Positions 42,257 through 50,069 of a stretch of 64,000 nt of DNA are shown here, piece after piece (position 1 is the stretch's first letter; the number at the start of each line of letters is the position of its first letter). Where the stretch lies: NCBI GenBank assembly GCA_050184585.1, contig JBFXAF010000010.1, positions 90,112 to 154,111 of the forward strand, written 5' to 3'. The stretch comes from JBFXAF01 sp050184585 (GTDB lineage Bacteria; Pseudomonadota; Alphaproteobacteria; Rhizobiales; Rhizobiaceae). Under the pieces are notes generated by a model that was not told the origin of the DNA, made no database searches, and saw nothing but the letters and a program-made list of their open reading frames with translations. Both the position numbers and the translations under genes were made by a program.

Positions 42257-43414
42257 CTATCCACCACGGACAGACGGATGCCAGAACGTGGCTGCCCGTT
42301 CGACGAGCGCGACCACGCCATAGAAGACGGAACCCACGATGGCCGCAACTGCGATTTCGGCCCAAACCATGTCGACGTTCATGCGCCCGACCTCGGTCGA
42401 TATCCGGAAGCCCATGCCTACGATCGGCGTGCCGAAGAACTCGGCGACGATCGCACCGATCATGGCGAGCGTGGAGTTGATCTTGAGGGCGTTGAAGATG
42501 AACGGCGCCGCTGCGGGCAGCCTGAGCTTTGTCAGCGTCTGCCAGTAGTCGGAGGCATAGGTGCGCATCAGGTCGCGTTCCATCTGTCCGGGGGCGGCGA
42601 GCCCGGCCAGCGTGTTCACCAACATGGGGAAGAAGGTCATGATGACGACGACGGCCGCCTTCGACTGCCAGTCGAATCCGAACCACATGACCATGACGGG
42701 TGCGACGCCGATGATTGGCAGCGCCGCGACCATGTTGCCGATCGGCAGGAGCCCCCGTCTCAGGAATGGAATCCAGTCGGCGAGCACGGCCGTGAGGAAA
42801 CCCAGCGCGCAACCCAGGACGTAGCCGACCAGCACGGACTTGAAGAAGGTCTGCTGAAGGTCGGCCCACAGTGTCGGCAGGGACGAGGGGAAACGCACGC
42901 CGATCAGACTGGGCGGCGGCAACAGCACGAACGGTACCCCGCCGCCGCGCGTAACTGCCTCCCACAAGATCAGTATCCATGCGCCGAATATGATCGGGAC
43001 CAGGAGCCGGATGGCCATTCTCGTCCATTTTTCGACCGGCTTGAGGCCCGACAGGAAGTCGACGCATAGCCAGGCGAGCAACCACGCCGCGGCCATTGCC
43101 GCGAAGAATGGCCAGCGCGCATCGCCCTCGAAGCCCCTTATGCCGTCAATCAGTAGCCAGCCCACGGCATGAGCGACAACGAAGAGGAGGAACGCCTTCG
43201 CGGCGTCGCCGACACGAGGCGGCATAGCCGCCAGCCCGCCGACGACGAGCAGTCCCGCGATCAGGCCCTTCGAACCGAGGAACGGATAGTCCATGGAGAT
43301 CGTCGGGTCAGCGATGACCGTCGCCTCCGGCAGGCTCCACGCCCCGCCTGCCCACGCCGCGAGCGCCAGCAGAATGGCAAGGATCGCTTGCCAGGGGAAG
43401 CGATAGCCCGTCAT
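42257..43414 (-). CDS. ABC transporter permease with N-terminal membrane extension
   Basis: 385 residues. The C-terminal ~250 form the usual permease with the EAA-type loop region (TYASDYWQTLTKLRLPAAAPFIFNALK). The first ~130 residues add about four more hydrophobic helices not found in the ~260-residue relatives, possibly a fusion. Overlaps the preceding permease gene by 4 bp (ATGA). Confidence 0.85.
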   Translation of the reverse strand: MTGYRFPWQAILAILLALAAWAGGAWSLPEATVIADPTISMDYPFLGSKGLIAGLLVVGGLAAMPPRVGDAAKAFLLFVVAHAVGWLLIDGIRGFEGDARWPFFAAMAAAWLLAWLCVDFLSGLKPVEKWTRMAIRLLVPIIFGAWILILWEAVTRGGGVPFVLLPPPSLIGVRFPSSLPTLWADLQQTFFKSVLVGYVLGCALGFLTAVLADWIPFLRRGLLPIGNMVAALPIIGVAPVMVMWFGFDWQSKAAVVVIMTFFPMLVNTLAGLAAPGQMERDLMRTYASDYWQTLTKLRLPAAAPFIFNALKINSTLAMIGAIVAEFFGTPIVGMGFRISTEVGRMNVDMVWAEIAVAAIVGSVFYGVVALVERAATFWHPSVRGG

Positions 43415-44289
43415 GCGGCGCGCGCTCCCATCGAGCGATCGACGACCCTGCCGGCCAGCCCGACGGCGTTGACGAGCAGGACCGCCACCACCGAGGCGGC
43501 GATCAGCGCCGCCCAGATTTCGATGGTCTGGCTGTAGTAGGAACCAGTGAGCAGCTTCGAGCCGATCCCGGCAACCGCGCCGGTGGGCAGTTCGCCGACG
43601 ATCGCGCCGACAAGGCTCGCGGCGACGGCCACCTTCATCGAGGTGAACAGGAACGGCACCGACGTGGGCACGCGGAGCTTCCAGAAGATCTGCCAGCGGC
43701 TCGCATTGTAGGTCTTCATCAGGTCGAGCTGAATGAATTCGGGCGAGCGCAGTCCCTTCACCATGCCGACGGTGACCGGGAAGAACGAGAGGTAGGTGGA
43801 GATCAGCGCCTTCGGAATCAGACCGGTGACCCCGATCGCCGCGAACACGACGACGACCATCGGCGCGAGCGCAAGGATGGGTATCGTCTGCGAGGCGATG
43901 ATCCATGGCATCAGGCTGCGGTCCAGCGCCAGCACGTGCACAATACCGACCGCGATCACGATGCCTAGCGCCGTGCCCAGTGCAAACCCGACAAGGGTCG
44001 AAGAGAGCGTCACCCAGGAGTGGTAGACCAGGCTGCGTGCGGAGGTGAGCGGCCGGAGGAACGTGTTTTCGAAGACGTTCACCGCCACCTGGTGCGGCGC
44101 TGGCAGTGTCGGCTTCGGCTGCGTCATGGTCTTGACGACGAACTCGACCAAGCTTGGTGTCTCTCCCGCACGGCGATCCAGGTCGCGCTGGAAAGGCGCG
44201 TTCATGAAGAAGGCCCCGACATACCAGATCGCGACAATCGCGATGACGATGGTGGAAACGGGAACGACTTTGTCGCGGAGCCGGTCCAT
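43411..44289 (-). CDS. ABC transporter permease
   Basis: 292 residues from ATG 44289 (GGAGAGGG about 9 bases upstream; a GTG at 44298 is close). About six membrane helices and the EAA loop TYNASRWQIFWKLRVPTSVPFLFTSMK contacting the ATPase. It pairs with the second permease to make the transmembrane channel. Preceded by a palindromic repeat that separates it from the ATPase gene. Confidence 0.88.
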   Translation of the reverse strand: MDRLRDKVVPVSTIVIAIVAIWYVGAFFMNAPFQRDLDRRAGETPSLVEFVVKTMTQPKPTLPAPHQVAVNVFENTFLRPLTSARSLVYHSWVTLSSTLVGFALGTALGIVIAVGIVHVLALDRSLMPWIIASQTIPILALAPMVVVVFAAIGVTGLIPKALISTYLSFFPVTVGMVKGLRSPEFIQLDLMKTYNASRWQIFWKLRVPTSVPFLFTSMKVAVAASLVGAIVGELPTGAVAGIGSKLLTGSYYSQTIEIWAALIAASVVAVLLVNAVGLAGRVVDRSMGARAA

Positions 44290-44307
44290 CAACGGCACCC
44301 TCTCCGT

Positions 44308-44346
44308 TCCCCTCCCCCTTGTGGGGAAGGGTTAGGGGTGGGGGTA
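44308..44346. repeat. GC-rich palindromic intergenic repeat
   Basis: CCCCTCCCCCTTGTGGGGAA then GGGTTAGGGGTGGGGGT, containing CCCC-TTGT-GGGG. Sequences of this type recur between genes in many Hyphomicrobiales genomes. Only one copy is seen here, so multiplicity is from general knowledge. Confidence 0.5.
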
Positions 44347-44355
44347 ACCTTTCCC

Positions 44356-45138
44356 TCAATCATCATAGCTGTGCCCTGCCCTGAGCCCGTCGCGCACGCG
44401 AGCCGCGATGGCGAGAAATTCCGGACTCTCGCGGATGTCGAGCGGCCGCTGCTTCGGCAGTGTTGAATCGATCACGTCGGTGATGCGGCCCGGTCGAGGC
44501 GACATCACCACGATCCGGGTCGACAGATAGACCGCCTCTGGGATCGAATGCGTCACGAAGCAGATTGTCTTTTCCGTCCGCGCCCACAGCTCGAGGAGCT
44601 GTTCGTTGAGGTGGTCGCGGACGATCTCGTCAAGCGCGCCGAACGGCTCGTCCATGAGCAGCAGGTCGGCGTCGAAGGCGAGCGCTCGCGCGATCGACGC
44701 GCGCTGCTGCATGCCGCCCGAGAGCTGCCAGGGAAACTTCTTCTCGAACCCGGTGAGGTTCACCAGTTCCATCGTGCGGGCGATGCGCGCCCGCTGCTCG
44801 TCGCGGGAGATGCCCATGATCTCAAGCGGCAATGCGACATTGCGCTCGATGGTCCGCCATGGATAGAGCGCAGCGGCCTGGAAGACGTAGCCGTATGCGC
44901 GCGCCTTGCGCGCCTCCTCCGGCGTCATGCCGTTGACGGCGATCGTCCCGTTCGTCGGCCTCTCCAGGTCGGCGATCACCCTGAGAAACGTCGTCTTGCC
45001 GCAGCCGGAGGGACCGATGAACGAAACGAACTCGCCCTTGCCGATTGCGAGGCTGACGTCCGTCAGCGCGCGCACCGGCCCGTCATTGGTCTCGAAGGTG
45101 AGCGCGAGGCCATCGGCGTTGACGACTGGTTCGTTCAT
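44356..45138 (-). CDS. ABC transporter ATPase (nitrate/taurine-type)
   Basis: 260 residues from ATG 45138. Walker A GPSGCGKTT, signature LSGGMQQRASIARAL, Walker B LLLMDEPFGALDE and the H-loop histidine FVTHSIPEAVYLS. This is the SsuB/TauB/ThiZ-like class that powers NMT1-type importers. First gene of the importer operon; cupin gene is divergent, with 116 bp between. Confidence 0.93.
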   Translation of the reverse strand: MNEPVVNADGLALTFETNDGPVRALTDVSLAIGKGEFVSFIGPSGCGKTTFLRVIADLERPTNGTIAVNGMTPEEARKARAYGYVFQAAALYPWRTIERNVALPLEIMGISRDEQRARIARTMELVNLTGFEKKFPWQLSGGMQQRASIARALAFDADLLLMDEPFGALDEIVRDHLNEQLLELWARTEKTICFVTHSIPEAVYLSTRIVVMSPRPGRITDVIDSTLPKQRPLDIRESPEFLAIAARVRDGLRAGHSYDD

Positions 45139-45254
45139 GCGGCTGGCAATCCGGGTCGCTGGCTCGATCGGTCTGACATTGGCAGCCAACCCGTCCGGAC
45201 GCTAGACTTCGTGACGCGCGACGCGGTGTCGCTGCGAAGCATCCTGACGTGACC

Positions 45255-45665
45255 ATGACCGATAGCGCACAGACATGCAGGCTCGTCCGCCCTTCCGGCT
45301 CCTATGACGGCAAGCAGGGGCTGACATATTTCGAGGGCATCGCCGCCGAGACCGTGGGATCCGTGGGCATCTGCATGCACAGGGTGACGATCCCACCCGG
45401 CGCGCGCGCCAGGGCGCATCTGCACGAGAGCCACGAGACGGCGCTGTACGTACTCTCGGGCGAGGCCGTCACCTTCTACGGCGAGCGATTGGAGCAGCGC
45501 GCCGTGACCCGTGCCGGCGACATGTTCTACATTCCGGCCGGCGTACCGCATCTGCCGGCGAACCTTTCCGACGCGCCCTGCACGGCGATTATTGCCCGCA
45601 CCGATCCGAACGAGCAGGAGAGCGTGGTGTTGCTGCCCGAACTCGACGGCCTCGTACCGCGCTGA
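45255..45665 (+). CDS. Cupin-domain protein
   Basis: 136 residues from ATG 45255. One cupin barrel: metal-binding motif 1 PPGARARAHLHESHETALYVLSGE (His-His-Glu) and motif 2 GDMFYIPAGVPHLPAN (His). The role is not predictable. Small and divergent from the importer, it may sense or process its cargo. Confidence 0.85.
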   Translation: MTDSAQTCRLVRPSGSYDGKQGLTYFEGIAAETVGSVGICMHRVTIPPGARARAHLHESHETALYVLSGEAVTFYGERLEQRAVTRAGDMFYIPAGVPHLPANLSDAPCTAIIARTDPNEQESVVLLPELDGLVPR

Positions 45666-45708
45666 GTCATCATCGACGCAGTCCGTCGGGCGCGCGGCGG
45701 TGCGCGCG

Positions 45709-46101
45709 CTACTTCGTCTTGGCGGCATCGCCAGCCTCGCATCGCGTAACCGAATCCCACGGTTCGCCGCTCGCGTGGAACAGGTTGTAGGCGTCCCCTT
45801 CCGCCGCCTTGGCGATCCTCACCTGTTCGATCGTCTGTGCTTCGTCGCCCTCGTGTCCACACAGCATGGTGACGATGTGGCTACCGTCCCTCGCCGGCAG
45901 GATCTGCACGAACTCGCAGTAGGTGACGAAGTTCTCGTAGTGCTCGGCGTCGAGGACCGTCACGGTCTCGTCCCCATAGACGCTGTCGGCGGCGTACTTG
46001 CACCCCGCCGGAGAGCCATATGTTCCTTCTATGTCGAGCGAAGCCGCCGCTGACCCGCCAGCGCACGCCAGAATCGCCATGACCATCAGGAGGGACCGCA
46101 T
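45709..46101 (-). CDS. Small secreted protein, unknown
   Basis: 130 residues. Signal peptide (LLMVMAILACAGGSAAA), mature domain with four cysteines (GCKYA, VTYCEF, TMLCGHE, VTRCEAG), probably two disulfides. Start codon immediately follows the dihydropyrimidinase stop (TGA then ATG), so it is co-translated. No recognised family. Its cysteine-rich fold and coupling to pyrimidine catabolism are the only leads. Confidence 0.65.
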   Translation of the reverse strand: MRSLLMVMAILACAGGSAAASLDIEGTYGSPAGCKYAADSVYGDETVTVLDAEHYENFVTYCEFVQILPARDGSHIVTMLCGHEGDEAQTIEQVRIAKAAEGDAYNLFHASGEPWDSVTRCEAGDAAKTK

Positions 46102-47553
46102 TCACACCCCGCTCGCCGGTATGCCGGTACGCTCGACCTTGCGTGGCGAGACGACTTCCTTCCACTTCGACAGGGCGCGGTTGACGGCGCCGTTCGGCGA
46201 GCGGCCGACGAACTCTCCGTGCCCGGGCTTCGCCTTCACCACGCCGTCCTCGACGACCGCCTCGCCGCGGGTGAACACGAAGCGGGGCATACCAGTCACC
46301 TCAAAACCCTCGAACACGTTGTAGTCGATCACCGACTGTTGGGTCTTCGCTCCGATCGTCTTCTTCTTCTTCGGATCCCACACCACGATGTCGGCGTCCG
46401 CGCCTTCGACGATGGCGCCCTTCTTCGGATACATGTTGAGTATCTTGGCGATGTTGGTCGACGTCACCGCCACGAACTCGTTCATGGTGAGCCGGCCCGT
46501 ATTGACGCCTGCAGTCCACAACACCGGCATGCGGTCTTCGAGACCCCCCGTGCCATTCGGGATTTTTGTGAAATCGCCAACGCCGAAGCGCTTTTGTTCG
46601 GTCGTGAAGGCGCAGTGGTCAGTCGCAACCACCTGAAGCGAACCGGCCTGAAGGCCTGCCCACAGCGAATCCTGGTGCAGCTTGTTGCGGAAGGGCGGGC
46701 TCATGACGCGCCGCGCCGCGTGGTCCCAGTCCTTGTTCTGGTACTCGCTCTCGTCGAGCACCAGGTGCTGAATCAGCGGCTCGCCGAAGACGCGCATGCC
46801 CTTCTGCCGTGCGCGGCGGATCGCCTCGTGCGACTGCTCGCAGGAGGTGTGCACCACGTAGAGCGGCGCGCCGGCCATGTCGGCGATCATGATGGCACGG
46901 TTGGTCGCTTCTCCTTCGACCTCCGGCGGCCTCGAATAGCCATGCGCCTCCGGTCCGGTGTTGCCTTCCACCATCAGCTTCTGCTGGAGCTGGGCGACCA
47001 CGTCGCCGTTCTCGGCATGGACCAGCGGCAGTGCGCCGAGTTCGGCGCAGCGCTTGAACGACGAGTACATCTCGTCGTCGTTGACCATCAGCGCGCCCTT
47101 GTACGCCATGAAGTGCTTGAACGAGGTGATGCCCTTGTCCACGACGGTCTTCATCTCGTTGAAGACCTGCTCGCCCCACCAGGTGATCGCCATGTGGAAG
47201 GAATAGTCGCAAGCGGCCTTCGAGGTCTTGTTGTCCCACATCGTGAGCGCTTCCAGCAGCGACTGGCCCGGCGCCGGCAGGCAGAAGTCGACGACCATCG
47301 TCGTGCCGCCCGACAGGGAGGCGCGCGTGCCACTCTCGAAATCGTCGGCCGAATAGGTGCCCATGAAGGGCATTTCGAGATGGGTGTGCGGGTCGATGCC
47401 GCCGGGCATCACGTAGCAGCCCGTCGCGTCGAACTCGTGATCGCCGTGAAGGTCACCGCCGATCGCGACGATCCTGCCGTGCTGGATCAGCACGTCCGCC
47501 TTCCAGGTGCGGTCGGCGGTGACGACGGTGCCGTTGCGGATGACTTTGGTCAT
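46102..47553 (-). CDS. hydA: Dihydropyrimidinase (D-hydantoinase)
   Basis: 483 residues, usual length. Metal-dependent amidohydrolase: GGIDPHTHLEMPFMG (two metal histidines), the carboxylated lysine in SFKHFMAYKG, and HAENGDVV and VVHTSCEQ. It opens the dihydrouracil ring to N-carbamoyl-beta-alanine. GGGGA lies 5 bases before ATG 47553. Its promoter region was displaced by the MazEF module, which ends 26 bp upstream. Confidence 0.95.
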   Translation of the reverse strand: MTKVIRNGTVVTADRTWKADVLIQHGRIVAIGGDLHGDHEFDATGCYVMPGGIDPHTHLEMPFMGTYSADDFESGTRASLSGGTTMVVDFCLPAPGQSLLEALTMWDNKTSKAACDYSFHMAITWWGEQVFNEMKTVVDKGITSFKHFMAYKGALMVNDDEMYSSFKRCAELGALPLVHAENGDVVAQLQQKLMVEGNTGPEAHGYSRPPEVEGEATNRAIMIADMAGAPLYVVHTSCEQSHEAIRRARQKGMRVFGEPLIQHLVLDESEYQNKDWDHAARRVMSPPFRNKLHQDSLWAGLQAGSLQVVATDHCAFTTEQKRFGVGDFTKIPNGTGGLEDRMPVLWTAGVNTGRLTMNEFVAVTSTNIAKILNMYPKKGAIVEGADADIVVWDPKKKKTIGAKTQQSVIDYNVFEGFEVTGMPRFVFTRGEAVVEDGVVKAKPGHGEFVGRSPNGAVNRALSKWKEVVSPRKVERTGIPASGV

Positions 47554-47579
47554 GGTGTTCCCCAAATGTGGTCCGGCCT

Positions 47580-47924
47580 TCATTGAACCGTTTTGAAAGG
47601 GTCGAGGTCTAGGATCATCAGCAGAGCACGATCGATTGCTCGCATGACCGTCGCATCGAGCTTCCCGATTTGCTGATGAATTCGATGAGCAGGAATCGCG
47701 TATAGCTTGTCGACCATCACGCGGGAAATTTCCCGCAGGCCGTTCTCGTCATTCGGAGTCACGGCCACTCGCAGGACCGTCGCCCCCTCGTTAAACGTGG
47801 TCAGCAAAGCAATGACGTAGCTCTCCAGCCGGCCCTCGAGGCGATCGTTTTGAATGATGACGGCAGGACGTGGCTTGCCATAGTCGCCTGGAAGAGAAAC
47901 GATCACAAGATCACCTCGCTTCAC
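47580..47924 (-). CDS. mazF: MazF/PemK-family mRNA interferase toxin
   Basis: 114 residues from a GTG (GTGA overlap with the antitoxin stop). Family motifs: MKRGDLVIVSLPGDYGKPRPAVIIQNDR with the catalytic arginine-containing loop region, and RVMVDKLYAIPAHRI near the centre. The family cleaves mRNA at specific short sequences. It directly precedes the dihydropyrimidinase gene. Confidence 0.88.
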   Translation of the reverse strand: MKRGDLVIVSLPGDYGKPRPAVIIQNDRLEGRLESYVIALLTTFNEGATVLRVAVTPNDENGLREISRVMVDKLYAIPAHRIHQQIGKLDATVMRAIDRALLMILDLDPFKTVQ

Positions 47925-48157
47925 AGGTCGTTCTCTTCCATTTCCTCGATCAGGCGCATCGATTCACGAGCAGCTCCCTCGACCCAAAGGTTCACGTCGG
48001 CCCGTTCTTCGGAGCCGCTGATCAACTTGCAGTCTTCGTAGACCCGTTCCCACACTGCATCCGACCAGATATCGGGCATCCACACTTCTACGGACGTAAA
48101 ACCTTCGGCGATCAGCTTCGCCCTTTCCTCGTCCGTCAGTTCCTTCGGGCGGCCCAT
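47921..48157 (-). CDS. mazE: MazE-family antitoxin (DUF3018-like)
   Basis: 78 residues. MGRPKELTDEERAKLIAEGF then VEVWMPDIWSDAVWERV is the pattern of the MazE/DUF3018 antitoxin type, with a C-terminal acidic region (AARESMRLIEEMEENDL) that would wrap MazF. AGGAGG lies 5 bases before ATG. The short spacer to the MITE (48226-48501) holds its promoter. Confidence 0.85.
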   Translation of the reverse strand: MGRPKELTDEERAKLIAEGFTSVEVWMPDIWSDAVWERVYEDCKLISGSEERADVNLWVEGAARESMRLIEEMEENDL

Positions 48158-48225
48158 CGCTGCCTCCTACTCGCGAAAACCCGCATTATCGTTGTTAGTC
48201 GACATGCACACAACGCGAACGTTCA

Positions 48226-48501
48226 CTAGAGCAATGTTCGACCAGATTGAATCGTTCTGCCGGAGGGAATTCGGGCCAGGGTCGAGGGCTTCGGCGAAGG
48301 TCGATGTGGTGCATCGGCCGAGCCGGAGCCCGAAGGATTTGGCCCGAATTGACCCGGCCCGAAGGGTTTCCCGCTGGCGGGGCGCCCGGTTCGTCGAGCC
48401 GCTCGGACGATGGAACCCCATCGCCCGTCGCGTCTCTCCTGCCGGATCGCCTCGCCATCGGGGAAACAGAACTGGTTCAATCTGGTCGAACATTGCTCTA
48501 G
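48226..48501. mobile_element. MITE-like element with ~34-bp imperfect terminal inverted repeats
   Basis: The left end CTAGAGCAATGTTCGACCAG (continuing to 48259) and the right end are reverse complements over about 34 bp, with the outer 26 bp perfect. Total 276 bp with no convincing coding content. It is bordered by CTAG on both sides, compatible with a YTAR (IS5-type) or TA duplication, though the repeat itself overlaps these bases. No transposase inside, so it would move in trans. It lies between mazE and an unknown gene, and its right tip supplies that gene's stop codon. Confidence 0.75.
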
Positions 48502-48794
48502 CTCTTCTTTTGCTTCTGGGGTGCTTGAAAATAGATCGGCACCGAAAACGAGATACGATCGGTATGCTCCGTAGTACCCTTGCCGGCGAGGTCGCCAATC
48601 GCGAGGACTCGAATGCCACCACCGCCTTCCTTGCTGACCGTAACGGCAATTTCGAATGAAACCAGTTGAGCCGCGAACACCTTCTCGCCGTCGACGTAAC
48701 CAGGCGCAATCCACAGCAACGAGTCGTCCTTGGCGTCGGAAACACCCTTGGTGATATCGAGCAGCGTCTGCTTCACATACTCATCGAGTTTCAA
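48498..48794 (-). CDS. Small protein of unknown function, stop codon inside MITE end
   Basis: 98 residues from TTG 48794 (GGGAG 8 bases upstream); TTG 48815 overlapping the hydrolase stop is an alternative. A helix KLDEYVKQTLLDITKGVSDAKD is followed by strand-rich segments QLVSFEIAVTVSKEGGGGIRVLAIG and RISFSVPIYFQ. Similar small proteins of unknown role are widespread as I recall. The tail APQKQKKS runs into the MITE's TAG stop, so the C terminus may be altered by the insertion. In an operon with the hydantoinase-type hydrolase. Confidence 0.6.
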   Translation of the reverse strand: MKLDEYVKQTLLDITKGVSDAKDDSLLWIAPGYVDGEKVFAAQLVSFEIAVTVSKEGGGGIRVLAIGDLAGKGTTEHTDRISFSVPIYFQAPQKQKKS

Positions 48795-48807
48795 CAGCAG
48801 AGCTCCC

Positions 48808-50058
48808 TCACTCAACGATCTCCGCCGTCTCCACCACCGCATGGAACAGCACGTCGCAGCCGGCGGACGCCCATTCCTTGGAGATGTCCTCGGCCTCGTT
48901 GTGCGAAAGGCCGTCGACACAGGGGCACATCACCATCGCCGTTGGCGCGACCCGGTTGACCCAGCAGGCATCGTGGCCCGCGCCCGACACGATGTCGCGG
49001 TGCGAGCAGCCGAGCCTTTCGGCGGCGTCCCGTATCGCCTTGACGCAGGCCTTGTCGAACGTCACCGGGTCGAAATGGCCGACCGGTTCGACCTCGTGGC
49101 GGATGTCCAGCGCCTCGCAGATCGTCGCGATGCCGTCCTCGATGCGCGCGCGCATCTCGTCCAGGACCGTCTGGTTCGGCGAGCGGATGTCGATCGTGAA
49201 GACGACCTTGCCGGGAATTACGTTGCGGGAATTTGGGTACACTTCGACGTGGCCGACCGCGCCGACCGCGTCCGGCTGATAGTCCATCGCGACCTCGTGC
49301 ACGAGTTCGGTGACCCGCGCCATGCCCAAGCCGGCGTTGCGGCGTTTGGGCATAGGCGTCGATCCGGTGTGGCTCTCCTTGCCGGTCAGCGTCACCTGCA
49401 GCCACCACAGCCCCTGCCCGTGCGTGACGACGCCGATGTCGACGCCTTCGTCCTCGAGGATCGGGCCCTGCTCGATGTGCAGTTCGAAGAAGGCCTTCAT
49501 CTTCCGCGCGCCGACCGGTTCGTCACCCTTCCAGCCGATCCGTTCCAGTTCGTCGCCGAAGCGCCTGCCGTCCTTGTCCTTGCGGTCGTAGGCCCAGTCC
49601 TGCGCATGCATGCCTGCGAACACGCCCGATGCAAGCATCGCCGGCGCGAAGCGGGTGCCTTCTTCATTGGTCCAGTTGACGACGACGATCGGGTGTTTCG
49701 TCCTGATGCCAAGGTCGTTGAGCGAGCGGATCACCTCCAGCCCGCCCAGCACGCCGAGCACGCCGTCATAGCGGCCGCCGGTGGGCTGGGTGTCGAGATG
49801 ACTGCCGACATAGACCGGCAGCGCATCCGGATCGGCGCCCTCGCGCCGGGCAAACATGGTGCCCATCTGGTCGAGGCCCATGGTCAGCCCCGCATCCTCG
49901 CACCAGCGCTGGAAGAGGTGCCGACCTTCGCCGTCCGCGTCCGTCAGCGTCTGGCGGTTGGAGCCGCCGGCGATGCCTGGCCCGATCTTCGCCATCTCGT
50001 GGATCGAATCCCACAGACGGTCCGCGTTGATGCGAAGGTTCTGTCCCGGCGCCGCCAT
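48808..50058 (-). CDS. Zn-dependent amidohydrolase, beta-ureidopropionase/N-carbamoyl amino acid hydrolase
   Basis: 416 residues, M20-type peptidase fold. Metal ligands: GSHLDTQPTGGRYDG, the glutamates of NEEGTRFAPAM, and FFELHIEQGPILEDEG; LTGKESHTGSTPM lines the dimer and substrate site. It hydrolyses N-carbamoyl-beta-alanine to beta-alanine, CO2 and ammonia. Follows the aminotransferase gene by 11 bp and belongs to the pyrimidine operon. Confidence 0.92.
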   Translation of the reverse strand: MAAPGQNLRINADRLWDSIHEMAKIGPGIAGGSNRQTLTDADGEGRHLFQRWCEDAGLTMGLDQMGTMFARREGADPDALPVYVGSHLDTQPTGGRYDGVLGVLGGLEVIRSLNDLGIRTKHPIVVVNWTNEEGTRFAPAMLASGVFAGMHAQDWAYDRKDKDGRRFGDELERIGWKGDEPVGARKMKAFFELHIEQGPILEDEGVDIGVVTHGQGLWWLQVTLTGKESHTGSTPMPKRRNAGLGMARVTELVHEVAMDYQPDAVGAVGHVEVYPNSRNVIPGKVVFTIDIRSPNQTVLDEMRARIEDGIATICEALDIRHEVEPVGHFDPVTFDKACVKAIRDAAERLGCSHRDIVSGAGHDACWVNRVAPTAMVMCPCVDGLSHNEAEDISKEWASAGCDVLFHAVVETAEIVE

Positions 50059-50069
50059 CCCGTTTCCTT

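Noticed and set aside
44308..44346. Intrinsic terminator between ABC ATPase and permease
   Set aside because: The G/C-rich palindrome lacks a T-run and resembles dispersed intergenic repeats, so it is listed as repeat only.
48192..48659. A 155-codon + frame across the MITE
   Set aside because: It runs through both inverted repeats and the neighbouring gene in antisense, with no recognisable domain or ribosome site.
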